A DNA stretch of 64,000 nucleotides, taken from contig NC_012875.2 of NCBI RefSeq assembly GCF_000003195.3, positions 15,596,387-15,660,386 on the forward strand. Direction: 5' to 3'. The notes under the pieces were generated by a model, which did no database searches, had not been told where the DNA came from, and worked only from the letters and a program-made list of their open reading frames with translations. Shown piece by piece: positions 43,723-55,294 of the stretch. Origin of the DNA: Sorghum bicolor (taxonomy: Eukaryota > Streptophyta > Magnoliopsida > Poales > Poaceae). Within the stretch, counting starts at the first letter, position 1, and each line of letters opens with the position of its first letter. A program made the position numbers and the translations under genes.

Positions 43723-45158
43723 CTAACCTAGAGATGAGATCTTGTTTGAACGCATGTGTAACTTTAAGGCATGAAACCACTGCAGAAACTCTTGAGTCCA
43801 TCCTTGCTCAGGGACGAGCAAGAGGTAAGCTTGGGGAGTTGTTGACTGTCCTTAAGTACCAAATTTAATTATCAAATAAACAAAGAAAAGGATCTAAATG
43901 CAACCAACACTCAGGGTTTTATCTGACAGAATTCCACGAGTTTTGGTTTTTGTCTATTTCTGCAGGGGGTTATCAGGAAATATGGAGAAAAGGCCCACGT
44001 GTCGGGTCTACAAAGAGATATTAACGTGTGTGGCAATTTTCAATCATCTAAAAGACTCTAGAAGCCACGAGAACAAACGGGAGGCCGAATGGGCCCGGGG
44101 GCAGCGCGCATGCCCTACCCCTTAGGGCGCGCGCCCTACTTTTTCCACCAATCAGGCTCCACCTCGAGGATTATGCTCCATCGCCTTTGAGGATCAAGGA
44201 AAATCGTGCGATTAAGGTCGGTTTGATCCGACGACCCACATTCATTTGGAGGGGCTATATAAGCAGGCTCCCTGGCCCCTAGAGGAGGCACCCTCTGCAT
44301 CCCCTTTTCGTTATTCATAGATAGATCAAAAGCTAGGGTTTGGAGATGAGAGCTCACCTCTCATCTCTAAACTAGAGTAGATCTAGATAGTAGCAAGATG
44401 GAGAGCGAGGGTAGATTGGAGAAGAGGCCAGCTTGTCTGTTCTTCCTCCGGTTGTACTTCACCATGATCAAGCTATAATCAAGCTTGCTCATGGGATGAC
44501 TCTGGTAATCTACTTCTATTTCATTATGCAATTACTATCCATGTATGTTCTTGTTCACAACTCTTTTGAGTACTTTAATCTATAGGACGCTATAGGTGAG
44601 AGTTGTAGTATAGGTGTAAGCGTGGTGCTTAGACCTAGATTACTTGTGGATATCCCATGTTAGCCGGATCGTGTGGTAGGCCGCGTAGGTGACAGCTACG
44701 TAGTCCTTTGTAGTCTACCTCCCATTAGCAGGACTGGTAGGAGTCCTCGACCTTAGGTTTAAGCATCCTCTGTGTTGTTTTCTACTTATGGTACGCCACA
44801 GATAGACATACCCCTTTGAAGTAGAGAAACCCTAGTTATCACCTCTATTCTCCTATTATCGCCCATATATTAGATTGCTCTACTCTATATTCCCACATTA
44901 TCATTTACCTTTAATATTGTTCTTATTCAATTCTACCATCTTTCCTATTTACACCTATCTATCTATCTTGGTTAAGTTAGAGCGTAGTTGGTTCTCCCGT
45001 TTCCCTGTGGATACGATAAAACCTTTAACCGGGTAAAAGCTACAATGGTATCCGTGCGCTTGCGGATTTATTTGTGTGCGTATAAATACCATAGTACACT
45101 CTAGTGCCATGTTGGGGATGACAACCTAGTATTCAAGTGGTGTTAGCAAGTGTCAACA
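43723..45158 (+). mobile_element. Element G: tail end and 3' LTR of a B-type element
   Basis: The 117 bases before the LTR match the B tail (4882-4998), including GGGACGAGCAAGAGGTAAGC. The left edge at 43723 is the first base after the H LTR, so H probably inserted into G. The right edge lies in the aORF of I. The rest of G is not in the window. Confidence 0.78.
43840..45158 (+). repeat. 3' LTR of element G
   Basis: The 1319-base LTR starts TGTTGACTGTCC and ends AGTGTCAACA. TATATAA is at 44256-44262, and a U5 hairpin lies near 45049-45066. It is homologous to the split B LTR. Confidence 0.88.
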
Positions 45159-45882
45159 ATAAGGGGGAGTAGACGTCCCATAGAGTTTGACGTTGGCGAT
45201 CACCGTCGATGACAAGTCGAGCAGACTGACACGAAGGTCATCCGCCTCCTTCTGGCCAACCTCGTTGGGGTACCCTCCTTCTAGACGAGACAGATCAATC
45301 AGGGGGTAGTGAGCACATACCATACTCAGGACGTGGGCTCTGGCGTACTGCCTTGTGTCCTTGACGAACTGTTGAAGCCACCCCCACGGATGGTGCGCTT
45401 TCTGAACAAGAGTTTGCCTCTATGCGCGGGGCTGGTCTTTGAGGAGCTCCAGACTGATCGGATCTAGCACTGGGGCCACTCCCTTCCAGATCTGAATGCA
45501 GTTGCCTTTCTACGAGTCACGGTCCTTGACCAGGTCCTCGAGATGCTTCTTCATGTTGGCGTTGAGCACTATGGCAAGGTTTAAAAAAGGCAGCGGTCAA
45601 TATCAAGCTATGAAAATAAAAGGATTTACACTTGCCGCATCAAAACTAATCTTACCAATCAGCTCCCGGTTTCTCATCTTCATTTCCTCTCCGACCCTCC
45701 GCTCGTTCTCCAGCATGCGAGCGCGCTCCTGGTCGAGCTAGTCTTTCTCCTTCGGAGGCGCTCTATTTCCTCCTCTAGATCTTGAGCAGTAACTGTTATA
45801 CCAAAAGAACCCAGCATACTGTGCATCATGACTGGTTCCAACACCCAGCCTTATTCTTCTTCTCGCGGTCCTTGTCGGCTAC

Positions 45883-46945
45883 TCATCGAGTCAGGTCCAC
45901 CATGCGCTCCTCTTGAGTAGCCTTCTCCTTGGCCTCCTTCTCAGCCTCTAACCGAAGGCGGTCCACCTTCGATGTTAGGGCTTTGTTCTCGGCCACAATT
46001 CCTTCAATATTATCAAAACATCTTTTATGATATTTTGCCGTTTTCATTGCGTCCTGCGGATTGCGAACATATACAAACATGTGACAAAGTTTCGATCAAA
46101 CTGACTATTTTTCAAAGTTGGCAAGTCGCTTACCTTAACCTCGTTGACAAGCCTCTTGGCGGCCTGCTCCACTCTCTCTGCCTCTTCGACTTCAGTGATC
46201 TCCTTGTGGCCAGCCCAGTGGTCTCCACGCTGACGCCAGACATAAATATGCTGGCGCTCGTCATGGGGGCGCCCTTGGATCCCCTCCACTTCATCGTTGG
46301 AGCCTGCCTGGGCCTCCTTGCCCTGGGTGCTCCTCCCTACCATGGTTGAGGCCGTCACTGGCCCCTTTATAAGGTCGGGCGCGTCCTCCGATGTCCTGGC
46401 TTCAACGGGCGGCTCCTCCACCCGAGCAGGTGTTGGTGCTCGGATGCCCTCTTCTGCTCCACTACTCGAGGGGGGAGTAGTTGTCATGCTCTCTTCCCTG
46501 GTCGGGACAGCTCTGTCCGTCTCCTCCTGGGTTGGAGTGCCCGCAGCAACTTCTTCAACGGTGAGGGCACTAGCTGGCTGGGCAGTAGACTACTCTAGGG
46601 CAGTTTTGCCAGTGATGGTCGGCTCAGATGGCCCCGAGCCCAAAGCGGTGCTGGGGTCAACATCCGAGGCAGCGCTGCAAAATTCCAATCAAAGTGTAAC
46701 ATGCTGGAATTTTAACTTCATGAAAAACGTAGCTGTTTTTTCTCTTTACTTACAGGTTGAAGCTCCTATGCAACGCCGTGAAGACCCTCCGCCTAGCACG
46801 GCAAGCCGCCGCAGCTGCTTCTGCCTTGTTTGGTTTCTCCTTTCTCAGTCCGCGTGATGAATGGCTGTGCTGTCAGAGGGTATCCCTTTTCACGCGATGG
46901 ACTGATGAGACGGCCGGACGCCTCGTCATATCACCAATTAATGAA
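45883..46945 (-). pseudogene. Antisense extra ORF (aORF) of I, spliced, with stops
   Basis: Exons on the minus strand: a candidate first exon from about 46945 to 46754 (MTRRPAVSSVHR..., with an in-frame stop after 18 codons), then 46674-46134 and 46053-45883. Introns are 46753-46675 (GTAAGT...GCAG) and 46133-46054 (GTAAGC...GCAG). The second intron sits exactly where the first intron of the H copy sits (after VNEVK/VDEVK). Conserved blocks are RQHIYVWRQRGDHWAGHKEI and AMKTAKYHKRCFDNIEGIVA. A TGA at 45883-45885 ends the coiled coil early, and a stop near 46594 breaks exon 2 upstream of Met 46487. A further exon at 45300-45159 is cut by G. The copy is probably dead but fixes the gene model. Confidence 0.72.
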
Positions 46946-47172
46946 GGGATATGATATTTTCCAAATTTAAATAAACAATTTATTGAGGATAAGAAGCCTG
47001 TTTGGATTCATCCAAAGCTCTGGGGACTGCACCGACCATCGAGCATGGTATGCTTGGGGACTGGTCGACCAACATGCTCAAATGAATTTGGGGATTGCAC
47101 CGACCATCGAGCATGGTATGCTCAGGGATGGGTCGACCAACGTGCCCAAATGAATCTGGGGACTGCACCGAC

Positions 47173-48407
47173 TGTTGATATTTGGGAACGCAATAAGGAA
47201 TTGATCCGCAAGCGCACGGATATCGGTGAGCACTTCACCCGAGAGGTTATCCAGAGTATCGTATTTATTTTTTTACCACTAGGAGAAAGAGTGCATCTGA
47301 CTAACCGGTCTATTACTACTAACCTTTTAGGCACAAAGAATGTCTTTCGATGTGAGTGATAAATAGAGAAGACTGCAACCGTAGTCTCCTTCTAACCTTG
47401 GTAAGGATGATCTACTGTTCTAATGGGGAGGCTAACGGAATCTAGACACCACAAAGGATGTTCAACCCGCACCTATAAACCCTATCCTTCCTGCTAACGA
47501 GATGTGATCTACAAAGGTAACTCGGAATTGTCACGTTCCTCACTACTACCACGGTCCAGCTAGTCAGGGAATATCTATGAGTACCCCAGCCTAAACATCA
47601 CGTTTACGCCAGCAATGATTACTCTAAACTCTACGCGAAGAGATTAAAGTAAACTCATAAACCATAAGAACAATAAAACAAGAACTTACTAGAATTTAGA
47701 AGTCGAAATACTCAAGAATCCTAGGTGCAAGCTTCGGGTTAGGAGAACTTGATCCCGCAGGTACAAGCTAGGAGTAGACACCGACAGGCCGGGCTTCCTC
47801 CAATCTACACCTCCACTCTATCTCTCTCAATCTAGTAGAAACTAGAAGATCTATTTCTACCTTACATTGGTTGCTAAGCCTAAAAAGAAATATTGATTAG
47901 AGAAGAGATTTTTCTTCGAGGGCACCCCTCAGTCTCTATGATAATTTCTTCATGTCTTCTCCAGGGGCCAGGGGGGTCTCCTTATATAGTCCTTCCCTTC
48001 TATGCGTTTTTGGGTCGGTAGGCGAGGTGGTACTATGTTTTCCTTGATCCAATAGGTCGGTGGAATATCCCGTGCGAAGAGAGTCCCGAACTGCATCCAG
48101 CAGGGGGCGGGCGCCCAGGTCACCAGGGCGGGCGCCCTGGGCCTGGCCCCTTTCGGCCTCCGTCTTCTTCCCGTGGCTTCTAGAGTCTTCTAGATGGTAG
48201 AAAATCGCGCGGTGCGTTGATATCTCTATGTAATCCCGACATGTGGGCCTTTTTTCCTTATTTCTTGATAACCCCCTGCAGAAATAGATAAACAACAAAA
48301 CTCGTGGAATTCTGTCACATCAAACCCTAATTCTAGGTGTTGGTTGTATATTGGTCCTTTCCCTTGTTTATTTGATAATTAAAATTAATACTTAAGAACC
48401 GTCAACA
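47173..48407 (-). repeat. 3' LTR of element F
   Basis: The 1235-base LTR has plus-strand start TGTTGATATTTGGG and end CGTCAACA. TATATAA on the minus strand is at 47988-47982. It carries 21 bases near 48320 that the other LTR lacks, flanked by AATTCT repeats. Confidence 0.96.
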
Positions 48408-48430
48408 AATACCCCCATACTTAGGCTTTT
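48408..48430 (-). other. Polypurine tract region of F
   Basis: The plus strand reads AATACCCCCATACTTAGGCT then TTT, the reverse complement of the purine-rich block before the A LTR. Confidence 0.8.
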
Positions 48431-48883
48431 ACTCGTCCTCGAGAAAAGGATGGTTAAGAACAATATCTGAGGTAAACATTTAAAACATTCTCTTTATAAT
48501 TGCAGGGTGTTAAAAGTCCACTGTTTACCATAGTCAGGGATGTTTATGGTTAAGAGTAAAGATCCTTTATTCTCAATCCTGTCACTTGGAGCTTTTGTAT
48601 ATTTTTTTAAAAGAAAGTTAGCATACCTTTTTATCCTCATAGGTTCTTCTCAGATCACTCATTATCTTTTATATATCTCACTGAGGCTGTTTTAATTTTG
48701 CAAAAATTCTCAAGCATACTTACTTTGCATTTATTGCCTGATCAAAACGGGATCTGAGGAGGGGAATGTCATACTCTTAGATCAAAGACTTTGGAAATTA
48801 AAATCTTTGTCAACTCTTGCTGGCATATTGCTTATTAGAGGGACCATGGGCTATCATTTTTCTCTCTTTTCTTTTTTTTAAGT

Positions 48884-48973
48884 GGATACCGAGATACCCC
48901 TAATTCTACTGCCGGACACTTGTCCATTTTTTTCTGCGAGGTTGTCGAGCACTTGCTCCTTTTTATTTCCTCA
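48884..48973 (-). other. Three-hairpin cassette in the tail of F
   Basis: In + coordinates: third stem 48884-48899, second GGACACTTGTCC (48914-48925), first GAGCACTTGCTC (48947-48958) with outer stem 48937-48941/48969-48973. Against A the third stem has two changes that both give G-T (G-U in RNA) pairs, and the outer stem one T-G pair, so folding is kept. Confidence 0.72.
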
Positions 48974-49577
48974 AAAATATCTTTATTTTTGCATAGCCCA
49001 TGCCTCTAATGCAATAATACTTCGGAAGAGTGAATCTTTCTTAAATAATGTCTTGATCTTAGGAGCATGATAAATCTCTCAACAAGGGTCTAACTCATTT
49101 TGAACAAACTCAATACAGAGTAGATAGCTTTTATAATTAAAATTAATATTTTCAGTTTTATCAGGCATATAAAACACTGAGGATGGTAGCTAGAATTTTG
49201 AAGATTTTGAAATAAATTCTCCAAGCAACAATAATATCAAGAATAAGAAACTCGTACTCTACCATCACATATTCCATAATGACTTAAGTAACACAGGGTT
49301 TTAAAATGATTTTATAATAATTGCAAGTTTCCAGGAAATATCACAGATTGAGATTAATTATGATAAGAAATATTTTAATCTTTTTAATTTATCATGTCGG
49401 AAACAGTAATCTGCATAATCAAAGTATATGTATGTGTAAAGTAAAGTGTGCAGAGTGTGTACCTGAATTGTGGAGTGGTATGGTCGGAGTGTGTTTGGCA
49501 TGTCGAGGGATCTCCCCCATACTTGTTTTCTGCTTTCTTGCACAAAAATAAAGTAGAGACACACAAGACATAATAAA

Positions 49578-49677
<100 letters not shown>

Positions 49678-49810
49678 TTTATTAATCTTGAGGCATTTAT
49701 TACAAAAGACTAGTAGCAAACTGATAATAATAGCAAACCTAAACCGAATTTAAAGATAAATGACTAAGATGTATTGCCTCAAGGTCTAATCTAGATAACT
49801 TAGCGGTGCT

Positions 49811-50428
49811 CTAATTCCTGATCTTCTTGTTGGCACTGGCAAGATCCTGCCTAAAGCCTAGTATAATGGTGTTGTGGTTAGAGAGCTGCCTAGTGAGGGA
49901 ATTAATCGATGACTGGAGGTCTATGGTAACTCTGTCTAGTCTGCGAACGTCCTCATCAATATCCATTATAGTCTTGCGACGCTTGGGAGGTGTCTCAAAA
50001 GCATTGAGAGCGTGCTTTGGGGCTGCCTTTGGAGGGATGAAACGGACTTTGGCTGCTCTAATCCCTTCAAAGTAAGGCCTTTCCTCCTCCGTAGTGTAGC
50101 GAACACTGCTGATCTCGCCGCTCCGGTTGGTCTTGACTCCAACGACCCTCTCATTAGGTCTAGGTGGAAGGATCCTTGTGTCGGCTGGCACCTTGATAGT
50201 GGTCTTCGTCTTGGATGATGATCCTTTGAGGAGTAGGGGTTGCGGCGGTGCGAAGAGAACTGGTTGAGCATGGAAAGATTGGGTGGAGCTGCGTTGGCGT
50301 AATTGCATGGCTTCTAGCTGTCGCTCTGTGTTGGCCGGGACGAGAGCACGGGCATCGGGGTCTTCCACAGGCTCCATGTTGAGGTTGAAGGGGACAACTT
50401 CCCAATCATCGTGGTACTTCTCGGCCAT
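49811..50428 (-). CDS. ORF3 of element F: unknown accessory protein, 205 aa
   Basis: A complete sense-strand frame between integrase and the tail. Residues 1-40 are acidic (MAEKYHDDWEVVPFNLNMEP at the start). Residues 50-95 are rich in S, P, K and T. About 110-135 has the block EEERPYFEGIRAAKVRF. PPKRRK (147-152) resembles a nuclear localisation signal. Residues 158-203 form a probable coiled coil (L, I, V in heptads, no proline). There are no cysteines, signal peptide or membrane segment, so it is unlike env. It is preceded by a conserved TATA box 86 bases upstream of ATG. A one-base deletion near the end replaces the last residues seen in A (KKIKELERR) by KKIRN. It may be a regulatory or chromatin-targeting protein; function unknown. 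Confidence 0.8.
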   Translation of the reverse strand: MAEKYHDDWEVVPFNLNMEPVEDPDARALVPANTERQLEAMQLRQRSSTQSFHAQPVLFAPPQPLLLKGSSSKTKTTIKVPADTRILPPRPNERVVGVKTNRSGEISSVRYTTEEERPYFEGIRAAKVRFIPPKAAPKHALNAFETPPKRRKTIMDIDEDVRRLDRVTIDLQSSINSLTRQLSNHNTIILGFRQDLASANKKIRN

Positions 50429-50784
50429 TGGAGCAGCAAGGAACTAATCAAGCTCTAATTGAAGAAGAGAAGGCTTGGTGGCTTGGTGTTTGAAAACTGA
50501 GGTCAGGGGTCTGATTATATAGGGGTCAAAAAGTGCCTCTATGGGTTGTTCGGGTTTCTCCCGTCGATGTGCGTGCGAAACTTTCCATCCGAGGGATTAT
50601 TCGAATTACCATAAGAGCATTTTCCATAACAGAGAAAGTCGGGACCGAGGGGGAACAGGAGCTGGGCGCCCGCCCTCTTTCTGGCCCCTCTGTGGGCCCA
50701 CTTTTCCGAGCGTGTTTCTAGATGCAAAATTATTTAGAAAAATATATATATGACCCAAAAACATCAGACTAAAAGTGTCGGGCT
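50429..50784 (-). promoter_or_regulatory. Putative internal promoter of ORF3 in element F
   Basis: The minus strand has a GC box (plus-strand GGGCGCCCGCCC, 50664-50675) and TATATAAT (50521-50514), the latter 86 bases before the ORF3 ATG at 50428. Box order and TATA-to-ATG spacing equal those in A. The region begins directly after the stop of pol. Confidence 0.55.
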
Positions 50785-52629
50785 CTAATTCTCCATGGGA
50801 AGGTAAAAATGGACTACGTCTATTTCTTCAAATTCCTCATTGGGCTCTAAAAATAATTTAAGACGTTGACCATTTAACATGAATAACGTACCTTTGCTAT
50901 TTTGAAGTGTGATAGCTCCATGGGATGATGAATTAATTACCTTGAATGGTCCTTCCCATTTGCTCCGGAGTTTTCCATGCCCGAAAAGCTTCACCCTGGA
51001 ATTAAAAAGTAATACCTTATCTCCGGGTGTGAACTCCTTCTTCTTGATTCTCTTGTCATGCCACCTTTTGACTCTTTCTTTGTAGATCTTTGAATTGTGA
51101 TATGCCTTCTCTCGCCATTCTTCTAATTCTGATAGTTGCATTCTTCTATAATCTCCAGCAACATCTAGGTCCATATTCCATCTCTTTATGGCCCAGTGTG
51201 CTTTGAACTCTAGTTCAACGGGTAGATGGCAAGTCTTCCCGTACACCAATTGGTATGGAGACATTCCAATTGGGTTCTTGTATGCTGTCCGGTATGCCCA
51301 GAGTGCATCGGGTAACTTGTCTTTCCACGTCGTTCCCATTTCATTTACTGTCTTCTGAAGAATATTCTTGATTTGTTTGTTGGAAGTCTCTGCTTGGCCA
51401 CTTGTCTGAGGATGATAAGGGGTAGAGACGTTGTGATGGATTCCATGTCTTGATAGGTATTGCTTGAAGCGTTTGTCGATGAAGTGTGCTCCTCCATCAC
51501 TTATCACTACTCTGGGAACTCCAAATCTTGGAAATATAATTTCTTCAAACATCCTCTTTGAACTGTCGTTGTCGGCATGCTTGCAGGGTAATGCCTCTAC
51601 CCACTTGGAGACATAGTCAACTGCCACCAAGATGTACTCACACTTCTTCGATGGAGGAAATGGACCCATGTAGTCTATTTCCCAGACATCAAAGAGCTCA
51701 ATCTGAAGGTTGTTGGTGAGTGGCATTGCATCCCTTGTATTTATGTTTCCGTGCCTTTGACATGGCCCACATCTTCTGATATATTGCTTCGTGTCTTCAT
51801 ACATTGTAGGCCAGTAGAATCCACACTGCCAGATTTTTGAATGTGTACGGAATGCTCCATAGTGACCTCCATATGGTGATGAATGACATCTGTCGATGAT
51901 CTTCCATCCTTCCTTAGTGGTCACACATCTCCTGAGTAAGCCATCAGAGCATACTCGGAAGAGGTATGGCTCATCCCATATATGTGAATGACTTTCTTGA
52001 ATAAGCTTCTTCTTGTTTGCTCCTGGTGGTACATACCCTGAAACCATAAAATTAACAATATCTGCATACCAGGGGTCAGACCTGTTAATCCCGTAGAGCA
52101 TGTCGTCCCAGAGTGAATCATTGATGGGGGTTTCCGGTGGACTCTTAAAATACATTCTAGACAAGTGATCTGCAACAGAATTTTCTACTCCTTTTTTATC
52201 TTTTATTTCTAAGTCAAATTCTTGGAGTAATAAGATCCATCTAATCAGGCGAGGTTTAGCATCTTTTTTAGTGAGCAAATATTTTAGTGCAGCATGATCA
52301 GTGTAAACAATTATTTTAGCTCCAACTAAAGAAGATCTAAATTTATCAATGGCAAAGACAACAGCCAGAAGCTCTTTTTCAGTGGTTGCATAATTAAGTT
52401 GAGCTCCTGTCAAAGTTTTACTGGCATAAGCAATTGCATGATGCTTCTTATCTTTAGTTTGTCCCAATACTGCCCCCACAGCATAATAACTAGCTTCACA
52501 CATAATTTCAAAAGGCAACGACCAATCAGGGGGTTGAATGATTGGTGCAGAGATGAGTGCTTTCTTTAATAAATTGAAAGATGTTAGACATGCATCATCA
52601 AATTCAAAAGGAGCATCCTTGGCTAGCAA
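50785..52629 (-). CDS. gag-pol: RNase H-integrase of element F
   Basis: The 614-codon frame is the rest of pol, separated from RT by a frameshift. RNase H motifs: [33 protein letters not shown] and [11 protein letters not shown]; here D-A-S reads E-A-S, so the first catalytic aspartate is changed (A has CDAS). The integrase is complete: HHCC zinc finger to [10 protein letters not shown] in EIDYMGPF, D in [10 protein letters not shown] in [10 protein letters not shown] and a GPF motif (WEGPFKVI), ending FYLPMEN. Integration by this protein looks possible; RNase H may be weakened. The start at 52629 is only the first Met after the shift, not a natural start. Confidence 0.9.
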   Translation of the reverse strand: MLAKDAPFEFDDACLTSFNLLKKALISAPIIQPPDWSLPFEIMCEASYYAVGAVLGQTKDKKHHAIAYASKTLTGAQLNYATTEKELLAVVFAIDKFRSSLVGAKIIVYTDHAALKYLLTKKDAKPRLIRWILLLQEFDLEIKDKKGVENSVADHLSRMYFKSPPETPINDSLWDDMLYGINRSDPWYADIVNFMVSGYVPPGANKKKLIQESHSHIWDEPYLFRVCSDGLLRRCVTTKEGWKIIDRCHSSPYGGHYGAFRTHSKIWQCGFYWPTMYEDTKQYIRRCGPCQRHGNINTRDAMPLTNNLQIELFDVWEIDYMGPFPPSKKCEYILVAVDYVSKWVEALPCKHADNDSSKRMFEEIIFPRFGVPRVVISDGGAHFIDKRFKQYLSRHGIHHNVSTPYHPQTSGQAETSNKQIKNILQKTVNEMGTTWKDKLPDALWAYRTAYKNPIGMSPYQLVYGKTCHLPVELEFKAHWAIKRWNMDLDVAGDYRRMQLSELEEWREKAYHNSKIYKERVKRWHDKRIKKKEFTPGDKVLLFNSRVKLFGHGKLRSKWEGPFKVINSSSHGAITLQNSKGTLFMLNGQRLKLFLEPNEEFEEIDVVHFYLPMEN

Positions 52630-55184
52630 AAGAAAAGAGTAAGTGGTCTAGCAATAAATGAAAAATCTTTTATTAATCTACGATAAAAACCAGCATGGCT
52701 AAGAAAGCTTCGAATTCCTTTTATATTCACAGGTGGAGGTAGTTGTTCAATTACTTCAATTTTAGCTTTGTCTACCTCAATACCTCTTTCAGACACTAGG
52801 TGTCCCAGCACTATTCCTTCCATAACCATAAAATGACATTTTTCCCAATTAAGGATTAAGTGCTTTTCTTCACATCTTTGCAAAACCTTGTCTGAGTTTT
52901 CAAGACAACTATCAAAAGTTTTTCCATAAACAGACAAATCATCCATGAAAACTTCCATAATCTCTTCAATCATATCAGAAAATATAGACATCATGCATCT
53001 TTGAAAAGAAGCTGGTGCATTACATAACCCAAAAGACATTCTACGATAAGCATAAGTTCCATATGGGCATGTAAAAGTGGTTTTGCTTTGATCATCGGGA
53101 TGGATCGGGATTTGGTGATATCCTGAATATCCATCTAAGAAATAGAAGAACGAATGGTTTGCTAACCGCTCTAGCATCTCATCTATGAAAGGCAAAGGAA
53201 AGTGATCCTTTCTCGTGGCTTTGTTTAGTTTTCTATAGTCTATGCACATCCGCCATCCTGTGACGGTGCGTTGCAGAATTAGCTCGTTCTTTTCATTCAT
53301 AATAACAGTCATGCGTCCCTTTTTAGGCACAACTTGCACTGGGCTTACCCACTCACTGTGCGGCACAGGATATATAATCCCTGCATGCAGCAACTTTATA
53401 ACTTCCTTTTTAACTACCTCTCTCATAGTGTTGTTAAGTCTACGGTGGGGTTCTCGAGAGGGTGTAACAGAAGGATCTGTTGGAATACGATGGGTACAAA
53501 TCATAGGACTGATTCCTATAAGATCTTGAAGTGAGTAGCCAAAAACTGAGTGATGTTTCTCAAGAATGGTCATTAATCGCAGAGTTTGATCCTGAGTGAG
53601 TTTATCGCTAATGATTACAGGGAACTCTGGATTATTGTTTAGGAAAGCATAGGTAAGACCGGGTGGTAAAGTTTTAAGCTCTATGGGAGGTCTAGGTGTT
53701 TCTGCAAACTCATCTAAGGGTTCAGGCTCAGAAGGTTCGTCTTCTTCTTCATTGTAGAAAGGAGTTTCGTCTTCTAAGTCTGGTTCATCTATAAGCTCTA
53801 GAGATGCAGCCTTTACCTCCTCCATAGGATCAGGCAAAAGATATGACTCGGCCTTATTGTTTAAGGAATGTGAAATTGTTATCGGGAGTTTAAAAGTTTT
53901 TCCAAAAGAAATGTGTAGCTTTCCAGTATGACCTTCATAAAGGAGTCTTCTAAAAGGTTGTCCTATCAACAGGTCGAAGTCCCATGTATCAAAGATATAG
54001 AAGTTCAAATGAACCATGGAGCCTTCTACCGTAAGAGGTAGGACATTAATAATTCCAAGACTGGGGACTAACCGTCCCGAAGATTCCTTTATGACCTTTG
54101 TCATGGGGGTTAAGACAAGATTTTTAAATAGTTTAAGTGCAAAAGATTCAGACATGATGTTGATCCCCACAACAGGATTATAAAGAGCAGTAAATCGATC
54201 AGAATTGTAAGCGCAACGTATAGTTATAGAGGGTGTGTCCAAACGGATCACATCAGAGGAAAGCTCTGATTCCTCCAACCATTCGCTACTCATGACTGAG
54301 ATAAGCTCTCTCAATTGATATTCACTTGGCAAATAAATGCTAAACTGGCCGTTTTGGGGTTTGTCAATAGAATGGTAGTTTGAAATATTTCCAAAATCGG
54401 CAAAAAGATCGGATTCTATATCCAGCATGAAGTCCGGTGGTGGAATTTCTTCCTCTTGTGGCTCAGAACTTGGGATAGCTAAAGTAGCTGAAGAATTTGA
54501 CAGAGTGTCTACTTCGGCTTCGTGGGTTTCATCATGAAGGGTATTATCCATCTCAGCTTCTAGGATTCTATCTAGGATCACTCTAGCTTCATCAGCAGGG
54601 ATGCGAAAGAAAGAACCTCTAGACATTGTGTGTAGCATTTGTTTGTGATTTTTATGAAGACCTCGAAAAAAGTGAAATAAAAGAACAGGGTCTTCAAGAT
54701 TAAGGTTTGGACCAGATTCTAAAATATCAGAAAAACGTTTCCAGGATTTTCCCAAAGTTTCATTATCTTTTTGTTTAAAAGATAGGACTTCGAGTCTAAG
54801 GTCGGCTATACGGTCAAGGGAATAGAAATCTAGACAAAAGTTGGCTCGTAAAACTCCCCATTTACCTTGTTGTTGACTTACCTTCTGACTGTACCATTGT
54901 CTAGCTTCTCCCCTTAAAGAAAAAGGAAAAAGCTTCCAACGTAAAGTTTTATCAGAAATGCCTTCAATGCGAAGACAATCATATGTTTGCTCAAAATCTC
55001 TAATATGAAGGTAAGGGTTTTCGTCTTCCTTTCCCGAAAAAGATAGGTTTTGAATCATGGCAATCAACCTAGAACTTAACTTATACTGGGATGTTTGGAT
55101 AGGCTGTGATGATTCCCATGGTAAAAGGTCAGTTGCTGAAGGGATTGCAGACTCATGGATCGATTTAGAATTTTGGTTTTCCAT
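52623..55184 (-). CDS. gag-pol: Gag-protease-RT of element F
   Basis: The 853-codon frame starts [20 protein letters not shown], 110 bases past the LTR. Gag core is at about residues 85-200 ([17 protein letters not shown]). No CCHC knuckle is visible. An acidic linker follows (about 215-260). A retropepsin-like fold at about 320-445 lacks [24 protein letters not shown] stands where E has LCDTGSGVNI, while [13 protein letters not shown] marks the second half. RT is at about 600-800: [35 protein letters not shown] and catalytic [11 protein letters not shown] 5-base duplication (CTTTT) in the RT-RNase H connection shifts the frame to a stop at 52623; A has the unshifted form. Gag to RT is otherwise open. 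Confidence 0.92.
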   Translation of the reverse strand: MENQNSKSIHESAIPSATDLLPWESSQPIQTSQYKLSSRLIAMIQNLSFSGKEDENPYLHIRDFEQTYDCLRIEGISDKTLRWKLFPFSLRGEARQWYSQKVSQQQGKWGVLRANFCLDFYSLDRIADLRLEVLSFKQKDNETLGKSWKRFSDILESGPNLNLEDPVLLFHFFRGLHKNHKQMLHTMSRGSFFRIPADEARVILDRILEAEMDNTLHDETHEAEVDTLSNSSATLAIPSSEPQEEEIPPPDFMLDIESDLFADFGNISNYHSIDKPQNGQFSIYLPSEYQLRELISVMSSEWLEESELSSDVIRLDTPSITIRCAYNSDRFTALYNPVVGINIMSESFALKLFKNLVLTPMTKVIKESSGRLVPSLGIINVLPLTVEGSMVHLNFYIFDTWDFDLLIGQPFRRLLYEGHTGKLHISFGKTFKLPITISHSLNNKAESYLLPDPMEEVKAASLELIDEPDLEDETPFYNEEEDEPSEPEPLDEFAETPRPPIELKTLPPGLTYAFLNNNPEFPVIISDKLTQDQTLRLMTILEKHHSVFGYSLQDLIGISPMICTHRIPTDPSVTPSREPHRRLNNTMREVVKKEVIKLLHAGIIYPVPHSEWVSPVQVVPKKGRMTVIMNEKNELILQRTVTGWRMCIDYRKLNKATRKDHFPLPFIDEMLERLANHSFFYFLDGYSGYHQIPIHPDDQSKTTFTCPYGTYAYRRMSFGLCNAPASFQRCMMSIFSDMIEEIMEVFMDDLSVYGKTFDSCLENSDKVLQRCEEKHLILNWEKCHFMVMEGIVLGHLVSERGIEVDKAKIEVIEQLPPPVNIKGIRSFLSHAGFYRRLIKDFSFIARPLTLFFC

Positions 55185-55268
55185 AAGGTAAGAGTAAAAG
55201 ATAAGAAAAGATAAAAGTATAGATACAAGCTAGTAGTAAGACTCAGGTTATCTCAGCAACCGTCTTTC

Positions 55269-55286
55269 TCCCCGGCAACGGCACCA
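55269..55286 (-). other. Primer binding site (tRNA-Asp) of F
   Basis: The plus strand reads TCCCCGGCAACGGCACCA, one transition away from the tRNA-Asp 3' end (GGCGCCA). It lies 8 bases from the LTR. Confidence 0.85.
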
Positions 55287-55294
55287 TAAATGCT

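Noticed and set aside
52615..52645. Programmed frameshift between RT and RNase H in F
   Set aside because: A has the unshifted sequence; the change is a simple 5-base duplication.
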